DNA of 64,000 bases, from the NCBI GenBank assembly GCA_029782145.1, contig JAKOVH010000032.1, positions 62,001-126,000 on the forward strand, written 5' to 3'. Shown here in pieces: positions 8,459-16,584 of the stretch (within the stretch, counting starts at the first letter, position 1; each line of letters begins with the position of its first letter). The DNA comes from Actinomycetes bacterium (lineage in GTDB: Bacteria; Actinomycetota; Acidimicrobiia; Acidimicrobiales; Acidimicrobilacustridaceae). Both the position numbers and the translations under genes were made by a program. Under the pieces are notes generated by a model. The model made no database searches and was not told the DNA's origin. It was given only the letters and a program-made list of their open reading frames with translations.

Positions 8459-8472
8459 TACCCCCTGGGGTA
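8459..8472. promoter_or_regulatory. CsoR/CstR-family operator upstream of the persulfide operon
   Basis: TACCCCCTGGGGTA is a near-perfect inverted repeat (TACCCC / GGGGTA, 2-bp centre). Operators of the CsoR-CstR family of copper- or persulfide-sensing repressors have this form. It lies about 50 bp upstream of the chosen start of the persulfide dioxygenase gene. A CstR-type sensor is the expected partner; no such gene is in the window. Confidence 0.65.
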
Positions 8473-8500
8473 TCGCAACGGCCCCGGGGAGCCCGTGCTG

Positions 8501-9307
8501 CTACATCGGCGTCCACTCGGGCGGCCGCTTCTCACGGAAGGCCTTGCCCGCCTCGGTCATGTTGCCGGTGAACGTTCCGAGCACCTGCGTGCGGTTCTCG
8601 AGCTGCATGGCGTGGCGCAGGCTCGGGGCGTCGAAGTTGGCCCACATGCCCAGCTTGGTCATCACCACTCCGAACTCGCTGTTGGCGGTGATGCCGGCCG
8701 CCAGGTCGAGGGCGGTGTCGAGCAGCACCTCGGCGTCGACGACGCGGTTGAGCAGGCCGATGCGGTGCGCCTCCTCGGCGGGCACCCGCCGGCCGGTCAA
8801 CATGAGCTCGGCGGCCATGGTCGGGCCGACGACGCGGGGCAGCCAGTAGCTGGTGCCGACGTCGCACGACGAGAGGCCGACCCGGATGAACTGCGACGCG
8901 AAGTAGGCGTCGTGGCTCGCGACCCGCAGGTCGCAGGCCAGGGCCAGGGCCAGGCCGCCCCCGACCGCGGCGCCGTGCACGGCGGCGATCACCGGCTGGG
9001 TCGCCTCGTGCACGGCCAGCATCAGGTCGGCGATGTGCTCCTGGTACTCGTGCATGAACCCGACGGGCCCACGTCCCCGGGCGCGGCTCGGGGCCTCGTC
9101 GTCGCCGCCCATGTTGGCGCCGGCGCAGAAGCCCCGGCCCCTCCCGCGCACCACGACCACGCGGGTCGCCCGGTCGTCGCGCAGCGCACCGAAGACCTCC
9201 CGGAGCTCGCTGATCATCGGGCTGCTGAGCGCGTTGTAGCGCTCGGCGTCGTCGAGCTCCACCAGCAGCACACCGTCGGCGGGCGTGCTCGTCGTGACCA
9301 GCGTCAT
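8501..9307 (-). CDS. Enoyl-CoA hydratase/isomerase family protein
   Basis: A 268-residue crotonase-fold protein. GFCAGANMGG and AAVHGAAVGGGLALALACD are the two oxyanion-hole segments that stabilise the acyl-CoA enolate. SSCDVGTSYWLPRVVG occupies the place of the second catalytic glutamate of classical hydratases (E/D-x-G-x...). That position reads Asp, so the reaction may be isomerase- or hydratase-like. The ATG at 9307 has GGAGG upstream. It follows the envelope operon by 14 bases but its role looks like acyl-CoA metabolism. Confidence 0.88.
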   Translation of the reverse strand: MTLVTTSTPADGVLLVELDDAERYNALSSPMISELREVFGALRDDRATRVVVVRGRGRGFCAGANMGGDDEAPSRARGRGPVGFMHEYQEHIADLMLAVHEATQPVIAAVHGAAVGGGLALALACDLRVASHDAYFASQFIRVGLSSCDVGTSYWLPRVVGPTMAAELMLTGRRVPAEEAHRIGLLNRVVDAEVLLDTALDLAAGITANSEFGVVMTKLGMWANFDAPSLRHAMQLENRTQVLGTFTGNMTEAGKAFREKRPPEWTPM

Positions 9308-9321
9308 CGGGGTCCTCCGAT

Positions 9322-10083
9322 CTACCAGGGTGCCCAGGTGCTCTGCGGATGGGTGAACACCACGTTGTTGACGTAGCCGTTGCCCTTCCGCACGACCGCC
9401 CCCAGGTAGCCGCCCGTCGATGGTGTGCGCTCGTGCTGCAGCCGGGACAGCTCGTCGGGACCGGTGGGCTCCCAGCGCCGGTCGACCCGCACCCGCGCCC
9501 GGTAGCCGAGCGAGGAGAGCAGGTCGAACACCGGCCGCACGTCGCCGTAGCGGGCCTCGAGCTCGACGACGATGACCGGGTGCCAGCGCTCCAGCAGGCC
9601 GACGCCGCCGGTCAAGGCAGCCAGCTCGTGGCCCTCGACGTCGATCTTCAGCAGGCGCACGCGGTCGAGGTGCTGCTCGTCGAGGGTGGTCGCCTCCACC
9701 TCGACGGTGTTGTCGGCGCTGCCGGACAGGTCGATGTGGGAACGGCCCTCCTCGCCGACGCCGCTGCCCGACACGGCCAGGTGCAGGGTGGCCGGACGGT
9801 CCGAGACCGCCAGCTGGCGCACCTCCACGTTGGGCCCGAGCCATCCCCGGATCGTCGAGGCCACCGACGGGTTCGGCTCGAAGGCGACGACGGAGGACAC
9901 CCGGCGCGAGAGCCAGTAGCTCCACGGCCCGAACCAGGCGCCCACGTCGACCGCCAGCCCGTCGGGGTCGCACGCCGAGACGATGGGCATCATCTCCGGC
10001 TCGAAGCGACGGTGCGCGTAGGCGATGGCGGTGCAGAAGGCGCCGTCGGGCAGCGCTCTCGACAAGGTGGCAGCGGCCTTCAC
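9322..10083 (-). CDS. FkbM-family methyltransferase
   Basis: A 253-residue SAM-dependent methyltransferase of the FkbM type, usually an O-methylase of sugars or polyketides. AVDVGAWFGPWSYWLSRRV is the SAM-binding first motif, AFEPNP the acidic ribose-binding strand, and LLKIDVEGHE the diagnostic FkbM motif. The GTG at 10083 has AAGGAGA at ideal distance and overlaps the stop of the AftD-like gene (GTGA). Being coupled to an arabinosyltransferase, it may methylate a terminal sugar of an envelope glycan; that is inference. Confidence 0.87.
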   Translation of the reverse strand: MKAAATLSRALPDGAFCTAIAYAHRRFEPEMMPIVSACDPDGLAVDVGAWFGPWSYWLSRRVSSVVAFEPNPSVASTIRGWLGPNVEVRQLAVSDRPATLHLAVSGSGVGEEGRSHIDLSGSADNTVEVEATTLDEQHLDRVRLLKIDVEGHELAALTGGVGLLERWHPVIVVELEARYGDVRPVFDLLSSLGYRARVRVDRRWEPTGPDELSRLQHERTPSTGGYLGAVVRKGNGYVNNVVFTHPQSTWAPW

Positions 10084-13000
10084 GGTTCGTCTCCTTCTGG
10101 CCGTGCGGACGTTCGCGTCACGACGGCAGGTTGGTCGAGGCGAGCACCGGAGTCTGCACCGGTGTCGGAGTCGTCGTCGCCGCCGGTGGTGCCCCACGCC
10201 CCCGGGACGAGCAGGGTCGACGCCACCGCCAGGACGGCCACGACCGACAGCACCGTGGCGACCCACCCGAAGGCACCCCAGGTGTCCTGGCGGGCCTCGG
10301 ACTGCGTGAGCCCCACCACCAGGCCGGCCAGCGCGAACGACCCCCCGGCCAGCAGCGCCAGCGAACGAGGCCGCCACCGGCCCAGCGCCACGATGGGCAG
10401 CGCCAGCAGCACGAGCGGCCCGCCGAAGAGCACGCCGACGGCGACGACCACGGCGACGAGCAGCCAGAAGGCGGGCCGGCCCTCCCCCACCGGCGGTGGC
10501 GCGGGACGGCGCGAGCGCACGAGGAGCATGGCGAGCAGGCCGGCCACCAGGAGCGCCCCGGCGACGAGCGCCACGCGGTAGCCCGTCGTCGGCGTGTAGG
10601 TGAGCGAGATGAGCCCGCCCTCACCGGCCGGCACGACGAAGCCCTGCTTCCAGCCGTCGAGCGTGACCGGTCGCAGCTCCTGGCCGTCGAGGGTGGCCTT
10701 CCAACCGGCGTTGGCGTTCTCGGCGACGGCCACGAAGGACTCCTCCCCGGGCCCGATGCGCACGGCGCGGCGCTCGGCGGCCCAGCGCTCGACCTCGAGC
10801 GAGCGGCTCGGCGGCACGTCGGCGGCCGCCTGCCCGGCCGGGTCGAGCCGCACCGACTTCACGGCGAAGAAGCGTTCGGCCTCACCCCGTGTGGTGTCGA
10901 GGCGGTGCTCTCCGGCCGCGATCTGCACCGGGCCGTCGTCGCACACCTTCGCCGGCAGGGCGTCGAGGCTCGCCACCTGCCCGAGCGTGGTCTCGATGGC
11001 GAGGTCGTGGGGGCGGCCGTCGATCACGACGGTCGGCCCCTCCCCGCAGGGGATGTCGACGGCTGTCTCGCTGGCGACCACCCCGAGCCCGGGAGCCCCC
11101 GGGACGGTGAGCGAGGCGAGGGCGACGGGCCGCTCGACGGTGCTGCCGTCGGGCTGCTGGGCCTCGTAGCGCCGCACCTCCGGGAAGGTGATGTCGAGGC
11201 GCTGGGCGGTGATGGGATCGAACCGGGCGATCCCGTCGTCGCCGATGGTCGCCTCTCGCACCTGGCCGCTCTCGTTCACCACCCGCACCGACTCCGGCGC
11301 CGAGTACTGCTCGACCCGGGTGACCGACAGGGCGTCGACCTGCTGGGGTGCTCCCCACTCGAGGGTCACCGTGGGGTCGGGATCACGCCCCGCCGACGGT
11401 CCCGTGCCCGCGTCGACGCCGTTGTCCGAGCCGCTCTGGGCGGCGTCGGTCGATGTGCCGGGGGCCGACGCCGCCGCCCAGAACGTGCCGTCGTTGCCGT
11501 CGACGAGGTTGCTCGGCGCGTAGGCCGGTTGGTCGCCGAGGGTGGAGCTGGCCGTGACGCGGAAGACCAGGGTGCTGCCCAGCAGCCTCACCAGCTCGGA
11601 GCCGGGGACGGCGCTCACCGTCGCCGAGAGGTCCATGTCGGCGCTCTGGGGCGCGACCCAGAGGCGGCGCAGCTCGGTCTCGGCGTCGGTGCGCAGGAAC
11701 GAGTGCGGGTCGGCCGTCGCACGGGTGAACAGGTACGACGGCGGCGTGCTGCCGGGGCCGGAGAAGGCCTCCGCCATCTGGTCGGGGACCCGCAGCCGCT
11801 GGTCGACCGTCACGCCGGGCACGGTGAGCTCACGGATGCCGGGGCCGCCGGCGGCCTGGCCCGGCACGACCTGGGCGAAGCGCACCTCGACCCACGACGT
11901 GGACCCACCCGGTGCCTGCACCACCTGCTCGGACTCGTCCGGGGTCACCGCGCTGATGACCGATCCGGTCTCGGTGCGGACCTCGAGGGCCGTGACCGCT
12001 GGACGCCAGGGGCCGTCCTCGAGCAGCTGGACCCGCAGCTGGCGCACGTCGGTGGGCTCGTCGAGGCGCAGGCGGATCCACTGTCGCTCGGGATCGACGG
12101 CGCCGGCGGCGGCCCACGCGGTGGTGGGGTCGCCGTCGACGGCCTGCTGGGGCCCCAGCTCCGGCAGCGACACGAACAGCGAGCCGTAGGTCGACGCGGT
12201 GACCTGCCGCACGCCGCTGCGCACGGCGACGGTCTGGTCGTCCACCCTCTCGGTGGGCAGCAGTCCGAGGTCGACATCGGTGCCGCCGGGCCCGGGCTCG
12301 TCCGCGGTGAGGGGGTAGCTGCGGTTCGTGCGGTTCGACCCGAACGTCGTGAAGGTGCGCTGGTTGCCGTCGGTCACCAGCCAGGTCGGTGGGAGCGGGT
12401 CGCCCTCCCGGTGGTCGGCGGCCATCACCACCGAGCGGTCGCCGAGCGCCGACCCGGCGAGGTCGAGCGGGGTGGCGGCGTCGCCGCTGACCACTGCGGA
12501 GGCCGCCACGGGCGTGGTCGAGACAGGGCTCATGGAGGCGGCGTCGGGCACCTGGAACATCTCGATGGGGTGCACGAGCAGGTTGGTGAGCCCGGTGACC
12601 TGGTACACGGGTCCGAACGACGCGACCTGCTCGAGCCCGCTGGCCCTGACCGCCAGGGTGACCTGGGCCGGCGACGGGGCCGAGGAGCTCTGCCAGTCGC
12701 CGTCGTTGCGGACCAGCACCGTCGAGAAGCCGGCGTCGCGCAGGTAGGCGGCCAACCGGGGGGAGCCGCCGCGCTCGATCTCGGCCTCGATGGTGTCGAG
12801 CACACGGGTGGCGCCCGCCGAGCCCAGCGGGGCGATCTGGCGCACCGCCCACTCGGCCGTGGTGCCCCACTCGAAGGGCTCCTCGGAGGTGTACCCCCAC
12901 GTGGAGCTCGACAGCGGCAGGCCCGGCAGGATGAGGGTCCGCCCGGGTTGGGTCTCGGCGAACGCCTTGGCCTGGTCCCACCAGGACGGCACGGCCTCGA

Positions 13001-14408
13001 AGGGACGGTGGTGCAGCAGGTCGCCGCCGAACAGCGGCCAGCCCCCCACCACGACGCCGACCGCGACGACGCCGGCCACGACCTTGCCGGTGACCGGGCC
13101 GAGGGACGGGCGTCGCCGTCGCAGGAACGCGGTGAGCCCGTCGATGCCCGATGCCACACCCAGGGCCACCGGCAGCAGGACGACGGGTGCGAACTTGTAG
13201 ACGTTGCGGAACAGCCCGAGGGGGCCGTCGAGGAGCCGCACCAGCTCCGACCCGAAGGGGTTGCCCAGGGAGCCGCCGAACCCGGCACCGACGAGCACGA
13301 CACCCGCGAGGAGGGTGAGCACCAGAAAGCGCCGCTCGGGCGTGGACCGGCGGGCCATGCCGTAGAGGCCCAGCGCCACCACCAGCGCCCCACCGACGAT
13401 CACCAGCCCCGCCGATGCCTCGATCGAGCCGGCCATCACCAGGATGCCCCGTGCCCGGTAGTACGAGAGCCAGTCGGCGACGCCCCGCAGCACCTCGAAC
13501 GGCGACACCACCCCGGTGGTGGTGCCGGCCCGCTCGGTGAACGTGAGGAAGTCGATGCCGTAGCGGCGCTGGTAGGCGAGCGGCACGGCCCACCACGCGG
13601 TGGCGGCCACCACGGCGAGCATCCACCAACGGATGAGCGCTCCCCGGCGCGGCCCCCGCTGGCGGGTGAGCAGCCAGAGGCCGCCCGGCACCAGGGCGGC
13701 AGCGACGACCACGGCGTTGACGCCGCCCATGAACAGCACGGCCAGCCCCGACGCGGCCGCGGCTCGCCGGGGCGAGCCCTCCCTCGAGCCCTTCACCAGC
13801 GGAAGGAGCATCCACGGCATGAACGCCGCCGCCTGGGCGAAGGCCGACAGGTTGCCGACCCGAGCGACGAAGAACGGGGCGAGGGCGAAGCTGAGCCCAC
13901 TCACGATCCTGGCGGGCGCCGACCCGAGCCGCAGGGCTTCGAGGAGCCGGACCATGCCCCACATGGCGGCGATCAACAAGAACGCGATCCACGCCCGCTC
14001 CACGACCCACGGCGGGATCTGCAGGACCGCCCCGAGCAGCATGAAGGGGCCCATCGGGAACAGGTAGCCGACGGCCTGGTTCTGGATGCGACCCATGTCG
14101 GCCGTCGGGTCCCAGAGGTTCCACGTGGCCGACAGGAAGCCCTTGGGGTCGATCAGCAGGTCGAGGCGGGTGTCGTGGGTCAGCAACCCCCAGCGCTGCA
14201 CGAGCACCATGGCGAACAGGGCTCCGGCGACGACGCCGAGCACCCCCCGGGAGAGCCGCGCCGACGCCGGCCCATCGGCCTCGGGCTCGGGCTCGGCGGT
14301 CGGGCCGGGCGCGCGTGGTGGCGCCTCGGCGAGCAGCTCCGCGTCCTCGGCGTCGGGCCGGGGGCGGTGCCGTTCCGAGGTCGTCTCCTCGTCGAGCCCG
14401 GTGGTCAC
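10080..14408 (-). CDS. AftD-like alpha-(1->3)-arabinofuranosyltransferase (DUF3367)
   Basis: A 1442-residue membrane glycosyltransferase close to the size of mycobacterial AftD (about 1400). After an acidic cytosolic tail of about 45 residues comes a GT-C type multi-pass domain up to about residue 540, with the early extracytoplasmic loop (DTRLDLLIDPKGFL, WDP) typical of the family. A large extracytoplasmic part follows with repeated carbohydrate-binding (discoidin-like) blocks, visible as SNLVDGNDGTFWAA and ELGPQQAVDGDPTTAWAA. The last ~170 residues carry about five membrane helices. The GTG start overlaps the methyltransferase stop (GTGA). AftD adds branching arabinofuranose from decaprenyl-phosphoarabinose; the exact glycan here is unknown. 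Confidence 0.85.
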   Translation of the reverse strand: MTTGLDEETTSERHRPRPDAEDAELLAEAPPRAPGPTAEPEPEADGPASARLSRGVLGVVAGALFAMVLVQRWGLLTHDTRLDLLIDPKGFLSATWNLWDPTADMGRIQNQAVGYLFPMGPFMLLGAVLQIPPWVVERAWIAFLLIAAMWGMVRLLEALRLGSAPARIVSGLSFALAPFFVARVGNLSAFAQAAAFMPWMLLPLVKGSREGSPRRAAAASGLAVLFMGGVNAVVVAAALVPGGLWLLTRQRGPRRGALIRWWMLAVVAATAWWAVPLAYQRRYGIDFLTFTERAGTTTGVVSPFEVLRGVADWLSYYRARGILVMAGSIEASAGLVIVGGALVVALGLYGMARRSTPERRFLVLTLLAGVVLVGAGFGGSLGNPFGSELVRLLDGPLGLFRNVYKFAPVVLLPVALGVASGIDGLTAFLRRRRPSLGPVTGKVVAGVVAVGVVVGGWPLFGGDLLHHRPFEAVPSWWDQAKAFAETQPGRTLILPGLPLSSSTWGYTSEEPFEWGTTAEWAVRQIAPLGSAGATRVLDTIEAEIERGGSPRLAAYLRDAGFSTVLVRNDGDWQSSSAPSPAQVTLAVRASGLEQVASFGPVYQVTGLTNLLVHPIEMFQVPDAASMSPVSTTPVAASAVVSGDAATPLDLAGSALGDRSVVMAADHREGDPLPPTWLVTDGNQRTFTTFGSNRTNRSYPLTADEPGPGGTDVDLGLLPTERVDDQTVAVRSGVRQVTASTYGSLFVSLPELGPQQAVDGDPTTAWAAAGAVDPERQWIRLRLDEPTDVRQLRVQLLEDGPWRPAVTALEVRTETGSVISAVTPDESEQVVQAPGGSTSWVEVRFAQVVPGQAAGGPGIRELTVPGVTVDQRLRVPDQMAEAFSGPGSTPPSYLFTRATADPHSFLRTDAETELRRLWVAPQSADMDLSATVSAVPGSELVRLLGSTLVFRVTASSTLGDQPAYAPSNLVDGNDGTFWAAASAPGTSTDAAQSGSDNGVDAGTGPSAGRDPDPTVTLEWGAPQQVDALSVTRVEQYSAPESVRVVNESGQVREATIGDDGIARFDPITAQRLDITFPEVRRYEAQQPDGSTVERPVALASLTVPGAPGLGVVASETAVDIPCGEGPTVVIDGRPHDLAIETTLGQVASLDALPAKVCDDGPVQIAAGEHRLDTTRGEAERFFAVKSVRLDPAGQAAADVPPSRSLEVERWAAERRAVRIGPGEESFVAVAENANAGWKATLDGQELRPVTLDGWKQGFVVPAGEGGLISLTYTPTTGYRVALVAGALLVAGLLAMLLVRSRRPAPPPVGEGRPAFWLLVAVVVAVGVLFGGPLVLLALPIVALGRWRPRSLALLAGGSFALAGLVVGLTQSEARQDTWGAFGWVATVLSVVAVLAVASTLLVPGAWGTTGGDDDSDTGADSGARLDQPAVVTRTSARPEGDEP

Positions 14409-15157
14409 GCGACCCTTCGCAGCACGGCGAGGTAGTTCCAGGTGACGACCTCGCCCACGGCGGGGACGCGGCACAGCGGGGCCCACGACGGCGGCCAGTA
14501 GCGGGGTCCCTCCCACACCGTCTCCACCCGCGGCTCGCTGCGCAGCCAGCGGCGCACGGTGGGGAGGTGCAGCTCGAAGAGGTTGCGGCCGTAGAGGTTC
14601 TTGGCCTCCTGGCCGGTGCGGCGGTGGTAGCGCTCGGCCGCCCGCCGGCCGCCGAGGAAGTGCCACGGCGAGGTCTCGTGCCCGCCCCACGGCGACCACC
14701 ACGGGGTGAACGACAGGTACACCAGGCCACCGGGGCGCAGCACCCTGACCATCTCGTCGATCAGCCGGCGGGGGTCGCGCACGTGCTCGAGGACGTTGGA
14801 GCTGTGCACGACGTCGGCCACCGACGACCGCAGCGGCAGGGCTTGGCCGTCGCCCACCACCGCGCCGTCGGGCACGCGCTCGTGCAGGTGCAGCTCGGCT
14901 TCCTCGTACTCGACGACGAGGCAGTGCCCGCCCGCCCGGCGGACCGCCTCGGCCAGGTAGCCGGGCCCGCCGCCCACGTCGACGACCAGGCCCTCCACGG
15001 CGGCGCCGTGGCGGTGCAGCACCTCGACGGTGTCGGTGGCGAGGAACTCGTAGAACGGCGTCGGGTCGACCGGCTCGCGCCGGTAGAGCTGCAGGAGCCG
15101 GGCGCTGCGGGCCAGCCCTGAGGGGTGCGACCGGGCCTGCCGGGTGTCGGCGGTCAT
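14405..15157 (-). CDS. Class I SAM-dependent methyltransferase
   Basis: A 250-residue Methyltransf_11/25-type enzyme. VVDVGGGPGYLAEAVRRAG is motif I, VVEYEE the acidic motif II, and SSNVLEHVRDP plus RVLRPGGLVYLSF the later motifs. The C-terminal half carries an aromatic-rich segment around YWPPSWAPL that may form the acceptor site. Its ATG overlaps the stop of the GT4 gene (ATGA) and its stop overlaps the AftD-like start, so it sits inside a tightly coupled glycan operon. The likely acceptor is a sugar or lipid-linked glycan. Confidence 0.85.
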   Translation of the reverse strand: MTADTRQARSHPSGLARSARLLQLYRREPVDPTPFYEFLATDTVEVLHRHGAAVEGLVVDVGGGPGYLAEAVRRAGGHCLVVEYEEAELHLHERVPDGAVVGDGQALPLRSSVADVVHSSNVLEHVRDPRRLIDEMVRVLRPGGLVYLSFTPWWSPWGGHETSPWHFLGGRRAAERYHRRTGQEAKNLYGRNLFELHLPTVRRWLRSEPRVETVWEGPRYWPPSWAPLCRVPAVGEVVTWNYLAVLRRVA

Positions 15158-16305
15158 CGCCTGGCCCTCACGGTGGCGCGCGCCGCGCTCAGGAACTCCT
15201 CGACCGAGCGGTCGCGGCTGAAGGCCCGGGAGCGCAACCGCGCCGCGTTGCCCATGCGAGCCCGGCGGCGGTGGTCGCGCGCCAGCGCGACCCAGGCGCG
15301 CACCATCTCGCTCTCCGTGCGCACCAGCTCGCCGGTGAGCCCGTCGGCGACGGAGTCCCGGACGCCGTTGGCGTCGTAGGCGAGGGCCGGGGTGGCGAGC
15401 GCCGCGGCCTCGGTCACGGCGATGCACCAGCCCTCGTGGTACGCACCGTGGACGAGCAGCCACGCCGAGCCGAGCAGCTCCAGCTTGCGCTCGTGGGACA
15501 CGTGGCCGAGGAACTCGACGCCGGGCACGCGGCGCGCCTCGAGCTCGGCGCGCTGAGGTCCCTCGCCGATCACCAGCAGGCGGCCACCGACCGCGGGCTG
15601 CACGCTCGCCCACGCGTCGAGCACCCGGTCGACGCCCTTGTTGGGGGCCAGCCGCCCGAGCACCACGAAGGTCGGCTCGTCGGACTCGGCCACCGGGTGC
15701 TCGGCCAGGCTCGTGTCGATGCCGACGTGCACGAGGTGGATGCGGTCGCGCGGCACACCGAGCTCCTGCAGGCAGGCGCTGGTCGACGGAGAGAGCGCCC
15801 CGAACTGGGTGCGGCGGTACAGGCGCGGGATCACCCGGCGCTCGACGAAGTCACCGGTTGCCGCCACGGGGCCGGGGAAGTGGCGTGCCCACTGCTCGCC
15901 GTGGACGTGATGGAAGAAGCACAGCACCGGCCCCCGCCACCACAACGGCGAGAAGTAGGGGAAGCCGTTGACGACGTCGACGAGCAGGTCCCAGTGGCGG
16001 AACCGCCGGGCCACGAACGGCGCCCGCAGGTACTGGTCGTAGGTGCCGCCGGCCGAGAGGGCCGGGTAGGGACGGTGCCCCACCGGCCCGCCGCACACGA
16101 GGGCTGCCGTGTGGCCCCGGGCCCGCAGCCCCTCGATGAGGTCGTCGACGAACACCTCCGACCCGCCGGCGTGCGGGTGGGCCAGGTCGCGCCAGGACAG
16201 GAACAGCACGCGCAAGCGGCCTCCGCCCGGGTCGCCGGCGGGGCCTGCGCCACGGGGCTCGCCCACCGAGAGACCCCTGCTCGTTTCGCTGTCGGACCAG
16301 TCCAC
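15154..16305 (-). CDS. GT4-family glycosyltransferase
   Basis: A 383-residue retaining glycosyltransferase of the GT4 (GT-B) family. LFLSWRDLAHPHAGGSEVF is the N-terminal acceptor-side motif (GGSE), and HVGIDTSLAEH plus VVLGRLAPNKGVDRVLDAW open the nucleotide-sugar domain. EGWCIAVTEAAALATP carries the EX7E donor motif. The GTG at 16305 was chosen because AGAGGGAA lies upstream; an in-frame GTG at 16266 is possible. First gene of the coupled run leading to the AftD-like protein, so it probably extends the same lipid-linked glycan. Confidence 0.85.
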   Translation of the reverse strand: MDWSDSETSRGLSVGEPRGAGPAGDPGGGRLRVLFLSWRDLAHPHAGGSEVFVDDLIEGLRARGHTAALVCGGPVGHRPYPALSAGGTYDQYLRAPFVARRFRHWDLLVDVVNGFPYFSPLWWRGPVLCFFHHVHGEQWARHFPGPVAATGDFVERRVIPRLYRRTQFGALSPSTSACLQELGVPRDRIHLVHVGIDTSLAEHPVAESDEPTFVVLGRLAPNKGVDRVLDAWASVQPAVGGRLLVIGEGPQRAELEARRVPGVEFLGHVSHERKLELLGSAWLLVHGAYHEGWCIAVTEAAALATPALAYDANGVRDSVADGLTGELVRTESEMVRAWVALARDHRRRARMGNAARLRSRAFSRDRSVEEFLSAARATVRARR

Positions 16306-16524
16306 CAGTTCCCTCTCGACGAGCGCCCCCGGCACCGATCGGTCCGAGCCGACATCGAGACGACGTCGCCCGTCGGGGGAGCCCCACGCTCGGTGACCAC
16401 GGTCACAGATCGCGGTCACGCTACCCCGGAACCCGGGGCCTCCACCAATGACAGCAGCTCCACGGTGCCGCGTGGCCGCGGGCCCCTTGACCGGACCTCC
16501 GAGCGTGCCTAGCGTGCCAGCCAC

Positions 16525-16561
16525 CACGTGTGACGTACGTCTCGTGAACGGGCACGTACGT
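16525..16561. promoter_or_regulatory. Divergent promoter region with ACGTACGT pair and shared CACGTGTGACG motif
   Basis: Between the divergent GT4 and GT2 genes, CACGTGTGACGTACGT (16525-16540) matches 15 of 16 bases of a site upstream of the LPXTG gene at 19181-19196. ACGTACGT occurs twice, at 16533 and 16554, 21 bp apart (two helical turns). This is the layout of a dimer-binding site for one regulator; the regulator is unknown. Confidence 0.5.
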
Positions 16562-16584
16562 AGGGGAAGTACGAGGGGCGGGTT

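Noticed and set aside
10131..14435. Very long open frames on the plus strand opposite the AftD-like gene
   Set aside because: They are antisense shadows caused by extreme third-position GC; composition is Arg/Gly/Pro/His-rich without any domain, while the minus-strand protein is a clear family member.
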